Program-made: the position numbers and the translations under genes
The notes under the pieces: generated by a model
Seen by the model: the letters and a program-made list of their open reading frames with translations, nothing else
What the model was told of the DNA's origin: nothing
Database searches by the model: none
Source: Verrucomicrobiota bacterium
Lineage (GTDB): Bacteria; Verrucomicrobiota; Verrucomicrobiia; Opitutales; Opitutaceae
Reading direction: 5' to 3'
Assembly: GCA_016721945.1 (NCBI GenBank)
Contig: JADKHC010000004.1
Location: 124,001-188,000 of the forward strand
Length of the DNA: 64,000 nt
Shown: positions 17,746 to 28,109 of the stretch, piece after piece
Layout: the number at the start of each line of letters is the position of its first letter
Numbering within the stretch: position 1 is the first letter of the stretch

Positions 17746-19905
17746 CTAAAGCGCGCCGGGCTGCACCAAGCGAAAATTTCCATAATCCGTCCCCAGCCAG
17801 GTGTCGCCACTTGGCGTGACTGAGAGGCCCCAGACGCTCAGTTCTGTTCCTAGATTTAGGTTATAGTTTTCCCACGTGAGCCCGTAGTTGATCGAGCGAT
17901 ACACTCCACCTGCCACCCCCAGGTAATTGCACCACTGGCCAGCGTAAATAACTCCGGGACGCGTCGGGTCTGCTGCGATGCACCTCATGTCGAGTGAATC
18001 GAAGTAGTTCTTTTTCAATCCGGCTGCTTCGGTGCGCACCGCCCAGGTACTGCCGTCGTAGACGACCAAGCCATAACCGGTCGCCACATACAGGCGGTTC
18101 TCGTCGATCGGATCGATGTCGATATCGTAATAACCAAAGTTGCTCGGAGCGTTGCCGACGGCCGTCCAGTTTCGCCCGCGATCGACTGACTTGAGGACAA
18201 AGGGCGACGTGCGCTCAAGAGCATATACGACATCTCCATTTCCGCGAAACATCGCGCCCACCGTGTGCTCCATTTGCTCCCACGTGCCGTCAGCGCCATT
18301 GGATTCGCTGCGCCATTTTCCGGCGTAGACGATGTTGGCTGTTGGATGCCAGAATAGATTTATATACGAGGCCTCGGGCAAAGGAGCACCGCCTTGTTGT
18401 ATCTTGGCCCAGGTTATACCGTCGTCTGTCGTGCGATATAAAGACCGGCTGGTCCAGCTCCCGATGGCTGCAATGATCGTCGGTCCACGCGGATCACAAG
18501 CACCCGCCGAGGCGGATTTCGGATTCGGGTTCTTCGGCCGGTACACCCAAGTGTCTCCTCCATCAGTCGTCAGCGACGTGCAGAAATCGGTATGACAGAA
18601 CATCATCTTGTTCGGTTCGGTCGGTCGGACAATGATACTCGTGCGCCCGGGGCGTCGCGATCCCGAGATACCAGCACCCGACACTTTCCACGTCAGCCCA
18701 CCGTCGTGCGTGACGTGAAAAGATGACATATACCAAGCGGTATTGGGATCGGTGGGATGAGCCAGTACTGGTTCGCCAAAATACCGGCCTTCGTAATACG
18801 CCTCATCGAACTTGTAGGCTTTCCACGTTTCGCCGTCGTCGCTCGACCGCTGTACGCTTCCACCCCAACCGTCTGCTACAGTATAAAGAACGGTCGGTCC
18901 GCGGCTGATGACCGTGTAGACAAAGTGATTGCCCGACGAGTTTTTCACGAAGCCCTTGTTCTTGGCGCTCCATGTTGCTCCGCCGTCATCCGAACGCAGA
19001 ATTCCGCCCGCATCCGGCCCGATGTATATTACCGACGGATTGGACGGGTGCAGGGCAAAACCGGAAACCGCATTCGTGAACCGCTGCACCCAAGACGCCC
19101 CAGCATCATCGCTGCGATAAACTCCAAAAACTCCCGCCAGCCAGAGCGTGCCTGTCTGCGGATGCCGAACCAATGTGCATGGCAAACCGCTGGTTGGCCC
19201 GTTGCTTCCCGGAGAGGCGGCCCAAGTTTCGCCGCCATCCATGCTTTTCACGATCATCGTCCCGGCATCGGTGCTGTGCGTCACCGCAAGAATAGTGCGC
19301 GAGGAAGAGCCCGTTGAATTCAGGAAAACGAAATACTGGTTCTGCGCGGCATCCCTCTTAAAAGGAACGGCGTACACCCGTTTCCATGTCGCTGCTCCGT
19401 CAGTCGAGCGATAGATACCGTCGGCCTTGGCGTTTGAATCCGCGCCTTCCGACTTCGTTCCAGCCGCAAAAATGATGTCTGCATTCACCGGATCAAACGC
19501 CACGGATTGTACGCCGTTGGAGTATATTCCCGACCGGCGAAACGCCCACGACACACCGGCATCCTCGCTGATGTATACACCCGCCGTGTCGATTCCCAGT
19601 GCCATGCGCTCTGGTTTCGACGGCGCGAGTGCCAGGGAGAAAGCCATTTGCCCGGTTTCACCTCCCGCGAATCCGGCGTTCTTCTGCTCCATGGTCCGCA
19701 TAGGCACCGATTGCCAATAGGGGCTCGCGATTGCTCCACTGGAGCTCGACGAGCTCGAACTGCTGCTGGAAGAACTGGAACTGCTGCTCGACGATGAGCT
19801 ACTCGAACCACTTGCTACCGCTCCATTGCCACCGCCACCGCAAGCACAAGACAACAAGCAGATTGAAAACAAAGATCCGAGGATGGTGGTTCGGGGTTGT
19901 CGCAT
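17746..19905 (-). CDS. BNR/Asp-box repeat lipoprotein with N-terminal poly-Ser spacer
   Basis: A 719-residue lipoprotein from the ATG at 19905. The lipobox LLSC puts the lipidated cysteine at residue 20, followed by a Gly-rich stretch and 23 serines (34-56) as a spacer. The rest is a sortilin/GH74-like propeller with at least ten Asp-box motifs, e.g. SEDAGVSW, STDGAATW, SMDGGETW, SDDAGASW, SDDGGATW, SSDDGETW, THDGGLTW, TTDGGDTW. Such propellers occur in xyloglucanases and sialidases, but the catalytic residues cannot be verified here. It is the first gene of the cluster. An upstream TTG-type extension to 19959 is unlikely because it precedes the signal peptide. Confidence 0.8.
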   Translation of the reverse strand: MRQPRTTILGSLFSICLLSCACGGGGNGAVASGSSSSSSSSSSSSSSSSSSSSSSSGAIASPYWQSVPMRTMEQKNAGFAGGETGQMAFSLALAPSKPERMALGIDTAGVYISEDAGVSWAFRRSGIYSNGVQSVAFDPVNADIIFAAGTKSEGADSNAKADGIYRSTDGAATWKRVYAVPFKRDAAQNQYFVFLNSTGSSSRTILAVTHSTDAGTMIVKSMDGGETWAASPGSNGPTSGLPCTLVRHPQTGTLWLAGVFGVYRSDDAGASWVQRFTNAVSGFALHPSNPSVIYIGPDAGGILRSDDGGATWSAKNKGFVKNSSGNHFVYTVISRGPTVLYTVADGWGGSVQRSSDDGETWKAYKFDEAYYEGRYFGEPVLAHPTDPNTAWYMSSFHVTHDGGLTWKVSGAGISGSRRPGRTSIIVRPTEPNKMMFCHTDFCTSLTTDGGDTWVYRPKNPNPKSASAGACDPRGPTIIAAIGSWTSRSLYRTTDDGITWAKIQQGGAPLPEASYINLFWHPTANIVYAGKWRSESNGADGTWEQMEHTVGAMFRGNGDVVYALERTSPFVLKSVDRGRNWTAVGNAPSNFGYYDIDIDPIDENRLYVATGYGLVVYDGSTWAVRTEAAGLKKNYFDSLDMRCIAADPTRPGVIYAGQWCNYLGVAGGVYRSINYGLTWENYNLNLGTELSVWGLSVTPSGDTWLGTDYGNFRLVQPGAL

Positions 19906-20156
19906 GGAACGCCGAATTAACGGCAAAATAATCGGTCCGTCGCAATCCATCGTCCTCAATATGGAAGTGATTTACATGTTCTTTCGGAAGTTCGCCGCAA
20001 GCTATCTGGCAACCGCCTGTTGCCCCATATGAACACGTCTCCGCAGGATGAATACGCTGCCTGAGGTTTATGTTAACAATAGCTGGTAAATCCCGCCAAA
20101 AGTCTGGAATTATTCGGCCGTATAAAACAGCTGTGAGCAGCCTCCATGCAGTTAAA

Positions 20157-20281
20157 GGTGGAGCCCGTTGTCCCTAACGGGCTGGTTAGGGAACGGCTCC
20201 GATAAAGCGAGGGGACATCGGGCTCCACCTTCTGCACACCGCTCCACGCAGGAGATCATGCTCCTGCATCGCTCCGGCTCA
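20157..20281 (-). repeat. REP doublet copy 2, at the 3' end of nadE
   Basis: Core 20157-20229 with the GGTGGAGCCC/GGGCTCCACC boundaries; one of the two inner hairpins is degraded (GATAAAGCGAGGGGACATCG). The flank with GATGCAGGAGCATGATCTCC runs to the nadE stop codon at 20279-20281. The remaining sequence 19960-20156 upstream of the lipoprotein gene shows no gene or clear promoter to me. Confidence 0.8.
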
Positions 20282-21952
20282 GCTCACGTATTTTTGGACG
20301 ATGGGGATGCGGCGACCGACGCCGAAGGCGAGGGGCGTGATTTTCAGGCCGGGCGCGGCTTGCTTGCGCTTGTATTCGTTGAGATCGACTTTGCGCACGA
20401 TGTCGTTGACCACGGCTTCGGAAAAACCTTGTGCGATGAGATCGCGGCGGGAGAGGCCCTCCTCGACGTAGCCTTTCAAAATCGCGTCGAGCACGTCGTA
20501 GGGCGGCAGGCTGTCCTGATCGACCTGGCCAGGGCGGAGCTCGGCGCTGGGCGGTTTCTCAATCGTGTTGAGCGGAATGATTTCGCGGTCGCGATTGATC
20601 CATCGGGAGAGGGCGTATATCTGAGTTTTGAATACGTCGGAGATCACCGCAAGACCGCCGCACATGTCGCCGTAAAGTGTGCAGTAGCCGACGGCGACTT
20701 CGCTCTTGTTGCCGGTGGTAAGGAGGATCGAGCCGAATTTGTTCGAGAGCGCCATCATGATCACGCCGCGAACGCGGGCCTGAATGTTTTCCTCAGTGAC
20801 GTCGGGTTTGCGACCGGAGAAGATTGGGCCGAGTGCGGTCTCGGCGGCTTCGACGGCGTTGGCGATGGCGATAGTTTCGAAACGGATACCGAGCGTATCG
20901 GCGAGGATGCGGGCATCGTCCTTCGAGTGTTGCGAGGAAATGGCTGACGGGAGTGAAACACCGATGACGTTTTCCGGCCCGAAGGCTTCGGCGGCGATCA
21001 CTGCGACGACGGCGGAGTCGATGCCGCCGGAGAGGGCGACGAGCGCGCGCTTAAAGCCACATTTAGTCGCGTAGTCACGCAGGCCGAGCACGAGGGCGGC
21101 GTAGATGTCGGCCGAAGGATCTTCCGGCGGGGAAACTCGAACATCCGCTGAAGACTTGGTTGATTGCGGGGTGGGGGCACCCCGCCCACAGGGCACTTCC
21201 ACAACCTTTAGCTCTTCGGCAAAAGCCGCCAGCCGAGCCGTGACTTTGCCCGAGGCGTCGGCGACCAGCGAGCGGCCGTCGAAGACCAACTCATCGTTAC
21301 CGCCAATGGAATTGCAATAAACCAGTGGGCAGCGCAGCGCGCGGGCCGAGTCGGCGACGAGCTGCTCGCGGACGTCGCTTTTGCCATGATGCCAGGGACT
21401 CGCGGAGAGGTTGAGCACGAGGTCCACGCCGGACGCAGCCAGGCTGGCCACGGGGTCGACGCGGTAGAGGTGACTAGTGGCGATGGAGGGATTCTTCCAG
21501 ATGTCTTCGCAAATGGTGAGACCGATCTTCAGGCCTGCGTAGGTGATAATGGCTGGTTCGTTGGCGGCTTCGAAGTAGCGGTCTTCGTCGAAAACGTCGT
21601 AGGTTGGCAGCAGGCATTTGCGGCCGATGACGCAGATCTCGCCGCGATGGCAGAAAGCGGCGGCGTTGAAACAGCGGCGCCCTTCGCGCAAGGGATTGGT
21701 TTCCACGAAACCGATCACAGCTGGCACTTCGCCGATTTGTACGGCGATTTCGGTGAGCGATTCTTCGTTGTCGGAAACGAAACGGCGTTTGAAGAGCAGA
21801 TCACGCGGCGGATAGCCGCAGACGATCAACTCGGGAAAAACGACGAGCTCGGCACCGTTGGCGACGAGCGTGCGGTAAGCGTCGATGATTTTGCGGCGGT
21901 TGCCGGCGAGGTCACCGACGGTCGAATTGATCTGGGCGAGTCCGATGCGCAT
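20279..21952 (-). CDS. nadE: glutamine-dependent NAD+ synthetase
   Basis: A 557-residue two-domain enzyme that amidates nicotinic acid adenine dinucleotide to NAD+ using glutamine-derived ammonia. The N-terminal nitrilase-type glutaminase shows the Glu-Lys-Cys triad in FPELIVCGYP, GRKCLLPTYD and LTICEDIW. The C-terminal synthetase has the PP-loop ALSGGIDSAVVAV and the family segment TTGNKSEVAVGYCT. The ATG at 21952 starts at MRIGLAQIN, as is usual; the 16 codons upstream are discarded. The interdomain linker (about residues 254-264) is encoded by a palindromic genomic repeat at 21165-21190. The gene ends at REP copy 2. Confidence 0.94.
   Translation of the reverse strand: MRIGLAQINSTVGDLAGNRRKIIDAYRTLVANGAELVVFPELIVCGYPPRDLLFKRRFVSDNEESLTEIAVQIGEVPAVIGFVETNPLREGRRCFNAAAFCHRGEICVIGRKCLLPTYDVFDEDRYFEAANEPAIITYAGLKIGLTICEDIWKNPSIATSHLYRVDPVASLAASGVDLVLNLSASPWHHGKSDVREQLVADSARALRCPLVYCNSIGGNDELVFDGRSLVADASGKVTARLAAFAEELKVVEVPCGRGAPTPQSTKSSADVRVSPPEDPSADIYAALVLGLRDYATKCGFKRALVALSGGIDSAVVAVIAAEAFGPENVIGVSLPSAISSQHSKDDARILADTLGIRFETIAIANAVEAAETALGPIFSGRKPDVTEENIQARVRGVIMMALSNKFGSILLTTGNKSEVAVGYCTLYGDMCGGLAVISDVFKTQIYALSRWINRDREIIPLNTIEKPPSAELRPGQVDQDSLPPYDVLDAILKGYVEEGLSRRDLIAQGFSEAVVNDIVRKVDLNEYKRKQAAPGLKITPLAFGVGRRIPIVQKYVS
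21165..21190. repeat. palindromic repeat inside the nadE linker
   Basis: TGCGGGGTGGGGGCACCCCG plus CCCACA matches the intergenic copy at 131-156 at nearly every base. Here it is translated in frame as part of GRGAPTPQ between the two NadE domains. Confidence 0.7.
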
Positions 21953-22089
21953 GGGAAGAGCGCGAAAGTGAACGGCTTTCCGCGAGCTGACAACTCGCAA
22001 GGCGTCGCGCGTACATGGTGGGCGTTACGTCACGGCGCGCAGTTTGAGAACGATGTGTGATATTGCATCAACCTTAATACCGCAGTTGA

Positions 22090-22228
22090 AACCGCTAATT
22101 TTCGCTAATTGCCGCTAAATCAGATACATCGATAAAAACACCTTTTCACCTGTCAGGTGAACTCCTTTGCAGCGTATACCGGTGACTAACCTCCGAAATT
22201 AGCGGCGATTAGCGATAATAAGCGGTTA
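22090..22228. repeat. inverted-repeat element with CCGCTAAT ends
   Basis: The left end AACCGCTAATTTTCGCTAAT is the inverse of the right end ATTAGCGATAATAAGCGGTT. A short CACCTGTCAGGTG palindrome lies between them. Partial copies are at 25991-26024 and 41551-41584. There is no coding capacity. It occupies most of the divergent gap between nadE and maf. Confidence 0.7.
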
Positions 22229-22301
22229 AGCAACTGCTGTTTTTAGGATCAACGCGTCGGGCCGACTGGCTGCACCTGAATGCACGAACTTTTCTTCCCG
22301 C

Positions 22302-22928
22302 TTGCGCCGGTCTGTCGTAATCGCGTCTCTTGAAGGCCTGTTGAACAACGGCACTCCAGCTCCTTTCATCCTCGCCTCGGCTTCACCCCGAAGGAAACAA
22401 CTCCTCGGTGAACTCGGCCTGACCTTCGACGTCATCGTCGCGCAGATCACCGAGCACGAAGATCCCGACACCGATCCCAAGCACATGGTCACGCACAATG
22501 CCGCGCTCAAGGCCGACTGGGTCGCCGAGCGACATCCCGACGCGTGGGTGCTCGGGGCGGACACGACTGTTTTCATCGACAACACCGCGATTAACAAACC
22601 CGCCGATCTGGACGAGGCGCGTGCGATGTTGAAGCGCTTGGCGGGACGCACCCACACGGTTTTTACCGGAGTGGCGTTGCGCAACGTAGCTCGCGGTGTG
22701 CGGATCGACGAAGGTGTGACCAGCGACGTGACTTTCAAGGCCTTTGACGACGCCGTGATCGACGCCTATTTCCGCGTGGTCAACCCACTCGACAAGGCCG
22801 GCGCGTATGGCATTCAAGAAGGGCGCGAGTTGATTATCGAGGGCTGGCGCGGCTCGTTTTCAAATATTATGGGCCTGCCGATGGAAGCGACGAAACAAAT
22901 TTTGACAGGTTGCGGTCTCTTGAGGTGA
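22302..22928 (+). CDS. maf: Maf-family nucleotide pyrophosphatase
   Basis: A protein of about 195-208 residues with the Maf signature FILASASPRRKQLL, the LGADTTVF segment with its catalytic Asp, and DKAGAYGIQE near the C-terminus. Maf proteins hydrolyse non-canonical nucleoside triphosphates (dTTP/UTP/pseudo-UTP or m7GTP types) to monophosphates, keeping the pool clean. No in-frame ATG is available. TTG at 22302 or TTG at 22341 could start translation; the latter gives the more typical short N-terminus before FILASASPRR. The TonB-like gene follows after 25 bp on the same strand. Confidence 0.88.
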   Translation: MRRSVVIASLEGLLNNGTPAPFILASASPRRKQLLGELGLTFDVIVAQITEHEDPDTDPKHMVTHNAALKADWVAERHPDAWVLGADTTVFIDNTAINKPADLDEARAMLKRLAGRTHTVFTGVALRNVARGVRIDEGVTSDVTFKAFDDAVIDAYFRVVNPLDKAGAYGIQEGRELIIEGWRGSFSNIMGLPMEATKQILTGCGLLR

Positions 22929-22953
22929 CCCTACAGTCCCGCTTCGCTCAAAC

Positions 22954-24098
22954 ATGATCTCTCGCACCGGCCGCACTCCGACTAAAACACCTCTCCCGCA
23001 CAAGGTGAAGTGGCAGCCTACCCAGGATGAAGTTGATACAAAATCGCTGATCAAAGGCGTGGTTTTGGCCGCGATCGTCTGGCCTTCGTTAGTGCTGTTG
23101 CTCTGGTTTGGTACCCGACATCTGGGGAATGAATCGCAAGCCCTCGCCGTCACGCCACGCGCCAAGCCTTCCTTTGACATCCAGCTTTCGCCAGACGAAT
23201 TCCTCATGCCGCGTAAGCGGACGCCACCACCGCCGAAATTCGTCGAAACCAATCCTGACGCGCCGGAAAACATGCCGGACAACACGAGTAACTTCGCCGC
23301 GCAAAACCAACAGGCCGCGCAAGAAAAGCCCAACCCGAACTCCACCGGCGATCACGCCGCCACTGAGGGCAAAAAAGATTTCGAGAGCACGCAGATCGTG
23401 ACTGGCCAGCTCACACCGCCCACCGAAGCGCCTCCACCCGAACCACCGCCAACACCCGAAATCGCCAAGGCCATCGAAAAAGCCGCCGAGGCACGCAAAG
23501 CGGAAAATCCCTTGCCCGGTTTTGAACAACGCGAAGGACCAAGCCTCGAAGGTTACGGCATGAACAAAGCCCCAGCTACCGACAAGGCGACGGCTGTGCC
23601 AAAAAAAGTTGAAGGGGTTAAAGACGCACCTACGACCGTCGGAGAACTTTCGCCTTCGCAGGTGGCCGTCGATCCGCGCAAACCGCAACCACGCCCCATC
23701 CTCGCCAAGCAGCCGCGCACGCGACCTGCGATCTTTGCCGAGGACTTGGCTGGCACCAAAAATATTGGCCCCGCAGGTTACGATGCTCGGTGGAGCAACT
23801 ACGGCGCGTATCTCCAGCGACTCCTCGATACGGTGCAGATGCAGTTCGACAAACTTGTTGAAAACAGCGGCGTCTATCCGCCGACGGGCACCGTTGTGAC
23901 GATCAAATTTCGCATGGATAAAACCGGTGCGATTTCCGAAATCATAAGCGTTGAAAGCACCGGTGGCTCACAAGCCGCATCGCTTGCACGACGGCGATCA
24001 CCGCCCGATCACCCTACGGTGTTTGGACGGACGACATGGTCGCCATGCTTGGCGAAACTCAGGAATTTGTGTGGAAATTTTATTACGGCACGCCATGA
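22954..24098 (+). CDS. TonB-like energy-transducing envelope protein, one frameshift
   Basis: A cytoplasmic N-terminus, a single membrane helix (GVVLAAIVWPSLVLLLWFG, about residues 32-50), a long Pro/Ala/Glu-rich periplasmic stretch (PPPPKFVE, PPPEPPPTPE) and a C-terminal TonB-type domain (GTVVTIKFRMDKTGAISEI). The annotated frame degenerates after about 23975. Adding one base near 23975-23982 restores AITARSPYGVWTDDMVAML and a stop at 24096-24098, giving 381 residues. In that frame the stop overlaps the ATG of the next gene (ATGA), which strongly supports the repaired frame. The role is probably to transmit inner-membrane energy or tension to an outer-membrane partner; no ExbB/ExbD genes are adjacent. 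Confidence 0.75.
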
Positions 24099-24856
24099 GC
24101 AACGCACCCGAAAGTTTTTGGGCCAAACTCCCCCTCGGCCGTGGCGTACAAATCGTCGAGCGCGATCCCAACGGACTCGTCGCCTTTGCCAAACCTGCCG
24201 GTGTGCTTTCACATCCGAACGAGCCTCGCGACGAACCGCGCTCGCTGCTCGTCGCGCACTACGACAAGCCCGGGGAGTTTTTCCATTGGCCGGCGGTCGA
24301 AGGCCGCGCTGCCGGTAAGCTCTGGTTGTTGAACCGGCTCGATTCCGCGACGTCGGGCTTGTTGCTCGCCGCGTCGAGCGAAAAACTCGCGCACGAAATC
24401 CGCGTCTCTTTTCAGCGTCGTCACGTTAAGAAAATCTACAACGCTCTCGTTTTTGGCGCACTACGCGAAGTGCGTGAAATCTGGCGCGACCGACTCGCCG
24501 TAGATAAACGCGGCGGCCAGATCCGTACGGCTGCGAGCGGACACATCGCCTCTGAGGCGCACGTGCGCGTGCTGCGCAGCGTCCGAGAAAGCCGCTTGCT
24601 GACGTTGATCGAACTCGAACCGAAGACTGGGCGCAGCCACCAGCTACGCGTGCAATGCGCCAAGCGCCACCTTCCGATCGTGGGCGACGCGACTTACGGC
24701 GATTTCAAAGCCAACCGCGATTTTGCCAAGTCGACCGGCGAAAAACGGCTCTTCCTGCACTCGCTCAAAACGGAGTTTGAGTACGAGTTGCACGGCGGGA
24801 AATTCCGCTTCAGCGCGACCGCGCCGCTGCCTGAAGAGTTCAGCACGGTATTTTAA
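24095..24856 (+). CDS. RluA-family RNA pseudouridine synthase
   Basis: A 253-residue enzyme isomerising specific uridines in rRNA or tRNA. The catalytic motif LNRLDSATSGLLL contains the essential Asp. Further family features are FAKPAGVLSHPN near the N-terminus, KIYNALVFG, and ELEPKTGRSHQLRVQ with VGDATYGD near the C-terminus. The open frame extends upstream to 23951, but the ATG at 24095 is chosen because it overlaps the repaired tonB stop and begins just before the conserved region. No S4 domain is present. The RNA target cannot be predicted. REP copy 3 follows shortly after the stop. Confidence 0.88.
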   Translation: MSNAPESFWAKLPLGRGVQIVERDPNGLVAFAKPAGVLSHPNEPRDEPRSLLVAHYDKPGEFFHWPAVEGRAAGKLWLLNRLDSATSGLLLAASSEKLAHEIRVSFQRRHVKKIYNALVFGALREVREIWRDRLAVDKRGGQIRTAASGHIASEAHVRVLRSVRESRLLTLIELEPKTGRSHQLRVQCAKRHLPIVGDATYGDFKANRDFAKSTGEKRLFLHSLKTEFEYELHGGKFRFSATAPLPEEFSTVF

Positions 24857-25237
24857 ACCGTAATTTTGCAGTCGAGGCATAACCGCCCGCGTGGAGCGGC
24901 GTGCAGAAGGTGGAGCCCGATGTCCCAATCGGGCTTGATTTGCGAAGCTCACGAATAGCCCGTTTGGGACAACGGGCTCCACCCCCGAATTCATCGTTAC
25001 CGCAGGTAGTCAGGCCGCACGTGCGGCGAACGGCACGCCCCGCCTATAATCAACGCAAGCAGATGGCCCCGTAACGCTATGGACATATGCGCGCGCTGTT
25101 TTCGTGAACGCCATCGCGTTTCTCGTCCATTGGCGGCATATTGTCCGGCTGCTCCAATGTAAATTACCGCGCGTCGTTCTACTCCAGATCGTCCGTAGCC
25201 AATCACCTTGGGTCCGCTTGATTTTTAAAGGACGACT
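24857..25237 (+). repeat. intergenic stretch with REP doublet copy 3 (24909-24983)
   Basis: The REP core at 24909-24983 begins GGTGGAGCCCGATGTCCCAA and ends AACGGGCTCCACC, in the same orientation relative to the upstream gene as the other copies. A GCACGTGCGG palindrome near 25020 and a CACGCCCCGCCTATA fragment resemble the short palindrome family. I see no gene in the remainder. Confidence 0.75.
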
Positions 25238-25666
25238 ATGATGACGACAAAACCTAGAAAGTGGTTCGGCCAGCGCTTTGTGCCCCGTCCATTACAACCC
25301 CGCCCGGAAGTTGCCCAACGCGAAGTGTTCCACACCCGGATGCTGAAAAAAGGCCCCTACAAGGTGAGCTACGGCGAATTCACCTATGTGGTGCAGCCCG
25401 TGGTTTTGGAGGAGGAGAAAATCTCGTACATCGCTGCACGCATGGTGACAGAAAATGGCCGGTTGATGCAGCCGCTACACGAGTACGAACTGAGCAAACG
25501 ATTCCCGAGTTTGACGGGAGCGCAGGAAGTTTGGTCGGAAGGTTTCGTGGCTAAAACGGATCAATTTATTTCCCGCGCGCTGGTCAATCGGCTGGTCGAA
25601 GAACTAGCGGCAGAAGTGATTCCTGCTCCGCCCAAGGTTCTCCCGCCAATCGAAGCAGAATTGTAA
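25238..25666 (+). CDS. conserved-looking hypothetical protein
   Basis: A 142-residue soluble protein with two adjacent ATG codons at the start, preceded by AAAGGAC about 7 bases upstream, a rare plausible ribosome site in this window. The N-terminal 30 residues are basic and Pro-rich (FVPRPLQPRPEV). The middle is predicted mixed alpha/beta (KVSYGEFTYVVQPVVLEEEK), and the C-terminus is a helix followed by a Pro-rich end. There is no signal peptide, membrane helix or motif I recognise. It is isolated between repeat-rich gaps, so context says little. Confidence 0.6.
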   Translation: MMTTKPRKWFGQRFVPRPLQPRPEVAQREVFHTRMLKKGPYKVSYGEFTYVVQPVVLEEEKISYIAARMVTENGRLMQPLHEYELSKRFPSLTGAQEVWSEGFVAKTDQFISRALVNRLVEELAAEVIPAPPKVLPPIEAEL

Positions 25667-26051
25667 GGCCTCGCAAGTCCGAGGGTAGGGCGCGTTGTCC
25701 CCAACGCGCCGGAATGGCGTCGCTAACGAACCAGCGTAAACCGCTAGGTGCAATTCAAGCATTGTGGATGCGCGACCCTCAATAGATTTAGAATCTGAGC
25801 TCGCTCAGTGGGCTCCTCCGCCGCGGACGATGCGGAGCACCGTCCCTGCCTTCGATCAGTTAAGCCACAAAAATGGTGACTTGTTAAACATCGATCAACC
25901 GAGGGACTTCCCGTCGCTCCATGAGGCAAGATTTAACGAGTTGAAAATTTTTGATGAAAAACTTTTCACCGCAGGAATCCATTGAGTTTTCCGAAATTAC
26001 GGCGATTAGCGATAATTAGCGGTTAAACAAGGCTGTTTTGGATGATTAGCC
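25667..26051. repeat. repeat-bearing gap: short palindrome and CCGCTAAT half-element
   Basis: GTAGGGCGCGTTGTCCCCAA followed by CGCGCC at 25684-25712 forms a GGCGCGTTG/CAACGCGCC hairpin of the same general type as 58479-58538 and 61441-61515. At 25991-26024 there is a copy of the CCGAAATTA-CGGCGATTAG end found at 22190-22228, with matching downstream bases (GCTGTTTT). No gene is seen. Confidence 0.6.
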
Positions 26052-26064
26052 GTTGGATACCAGC

Positions 26065-26090
26065 GCCCGCGCTTTCTGGCGCGGGCTTTT
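26065..26090. terminator. GC hairpin downstream of typA
   Basis: GCCCGCGC-TTTCTG-GCGCGGGC is a perfect 8 bp stem followed by TTTT on the plus strand. It lies 28 bp past the typA stop, but the T-run is on the wrong side for typA. It may slow minus-strand transcription or act on plus-strand readthrough; direction is uncertain. Confidence 0.4.
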
Positions 26091-26117
26091 GGTTAAAACA
26101 CTTAGTTCGGCTCAGGT

Positions 26118-27941
<1,824 letters not shown>

Positions 27942-28055
27942 GTCTCGGGCGGGCTTACGATTTCGGAAAAAGGTTAGAACGTGCGCGTCCTGTACGTGCT
28001 TGGCAAGGCCGAAGGCGCATAGGCCTCAACAAGCTCGTGCAGCAGAGGATAAAGC

Positions 28056-28089
28056 AAAAAAGCCCGGCCCCATTTTAATGGAACCGGGC
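28056..28089 (-). terminator. intrinsic terminator of the outer-membrane protein gene
   Basis: On the minus strand GCCCGGTTCCAT pairs with ATGGGGCCGGGC (12 bp with G-U pairs) and is followed by six T. It begins 21 bp after the stop codon at 28110. Confidence 0.85.
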
Positions 28090-28109
28090 AGAGCTAAAAG
28101 GGACGTTTT

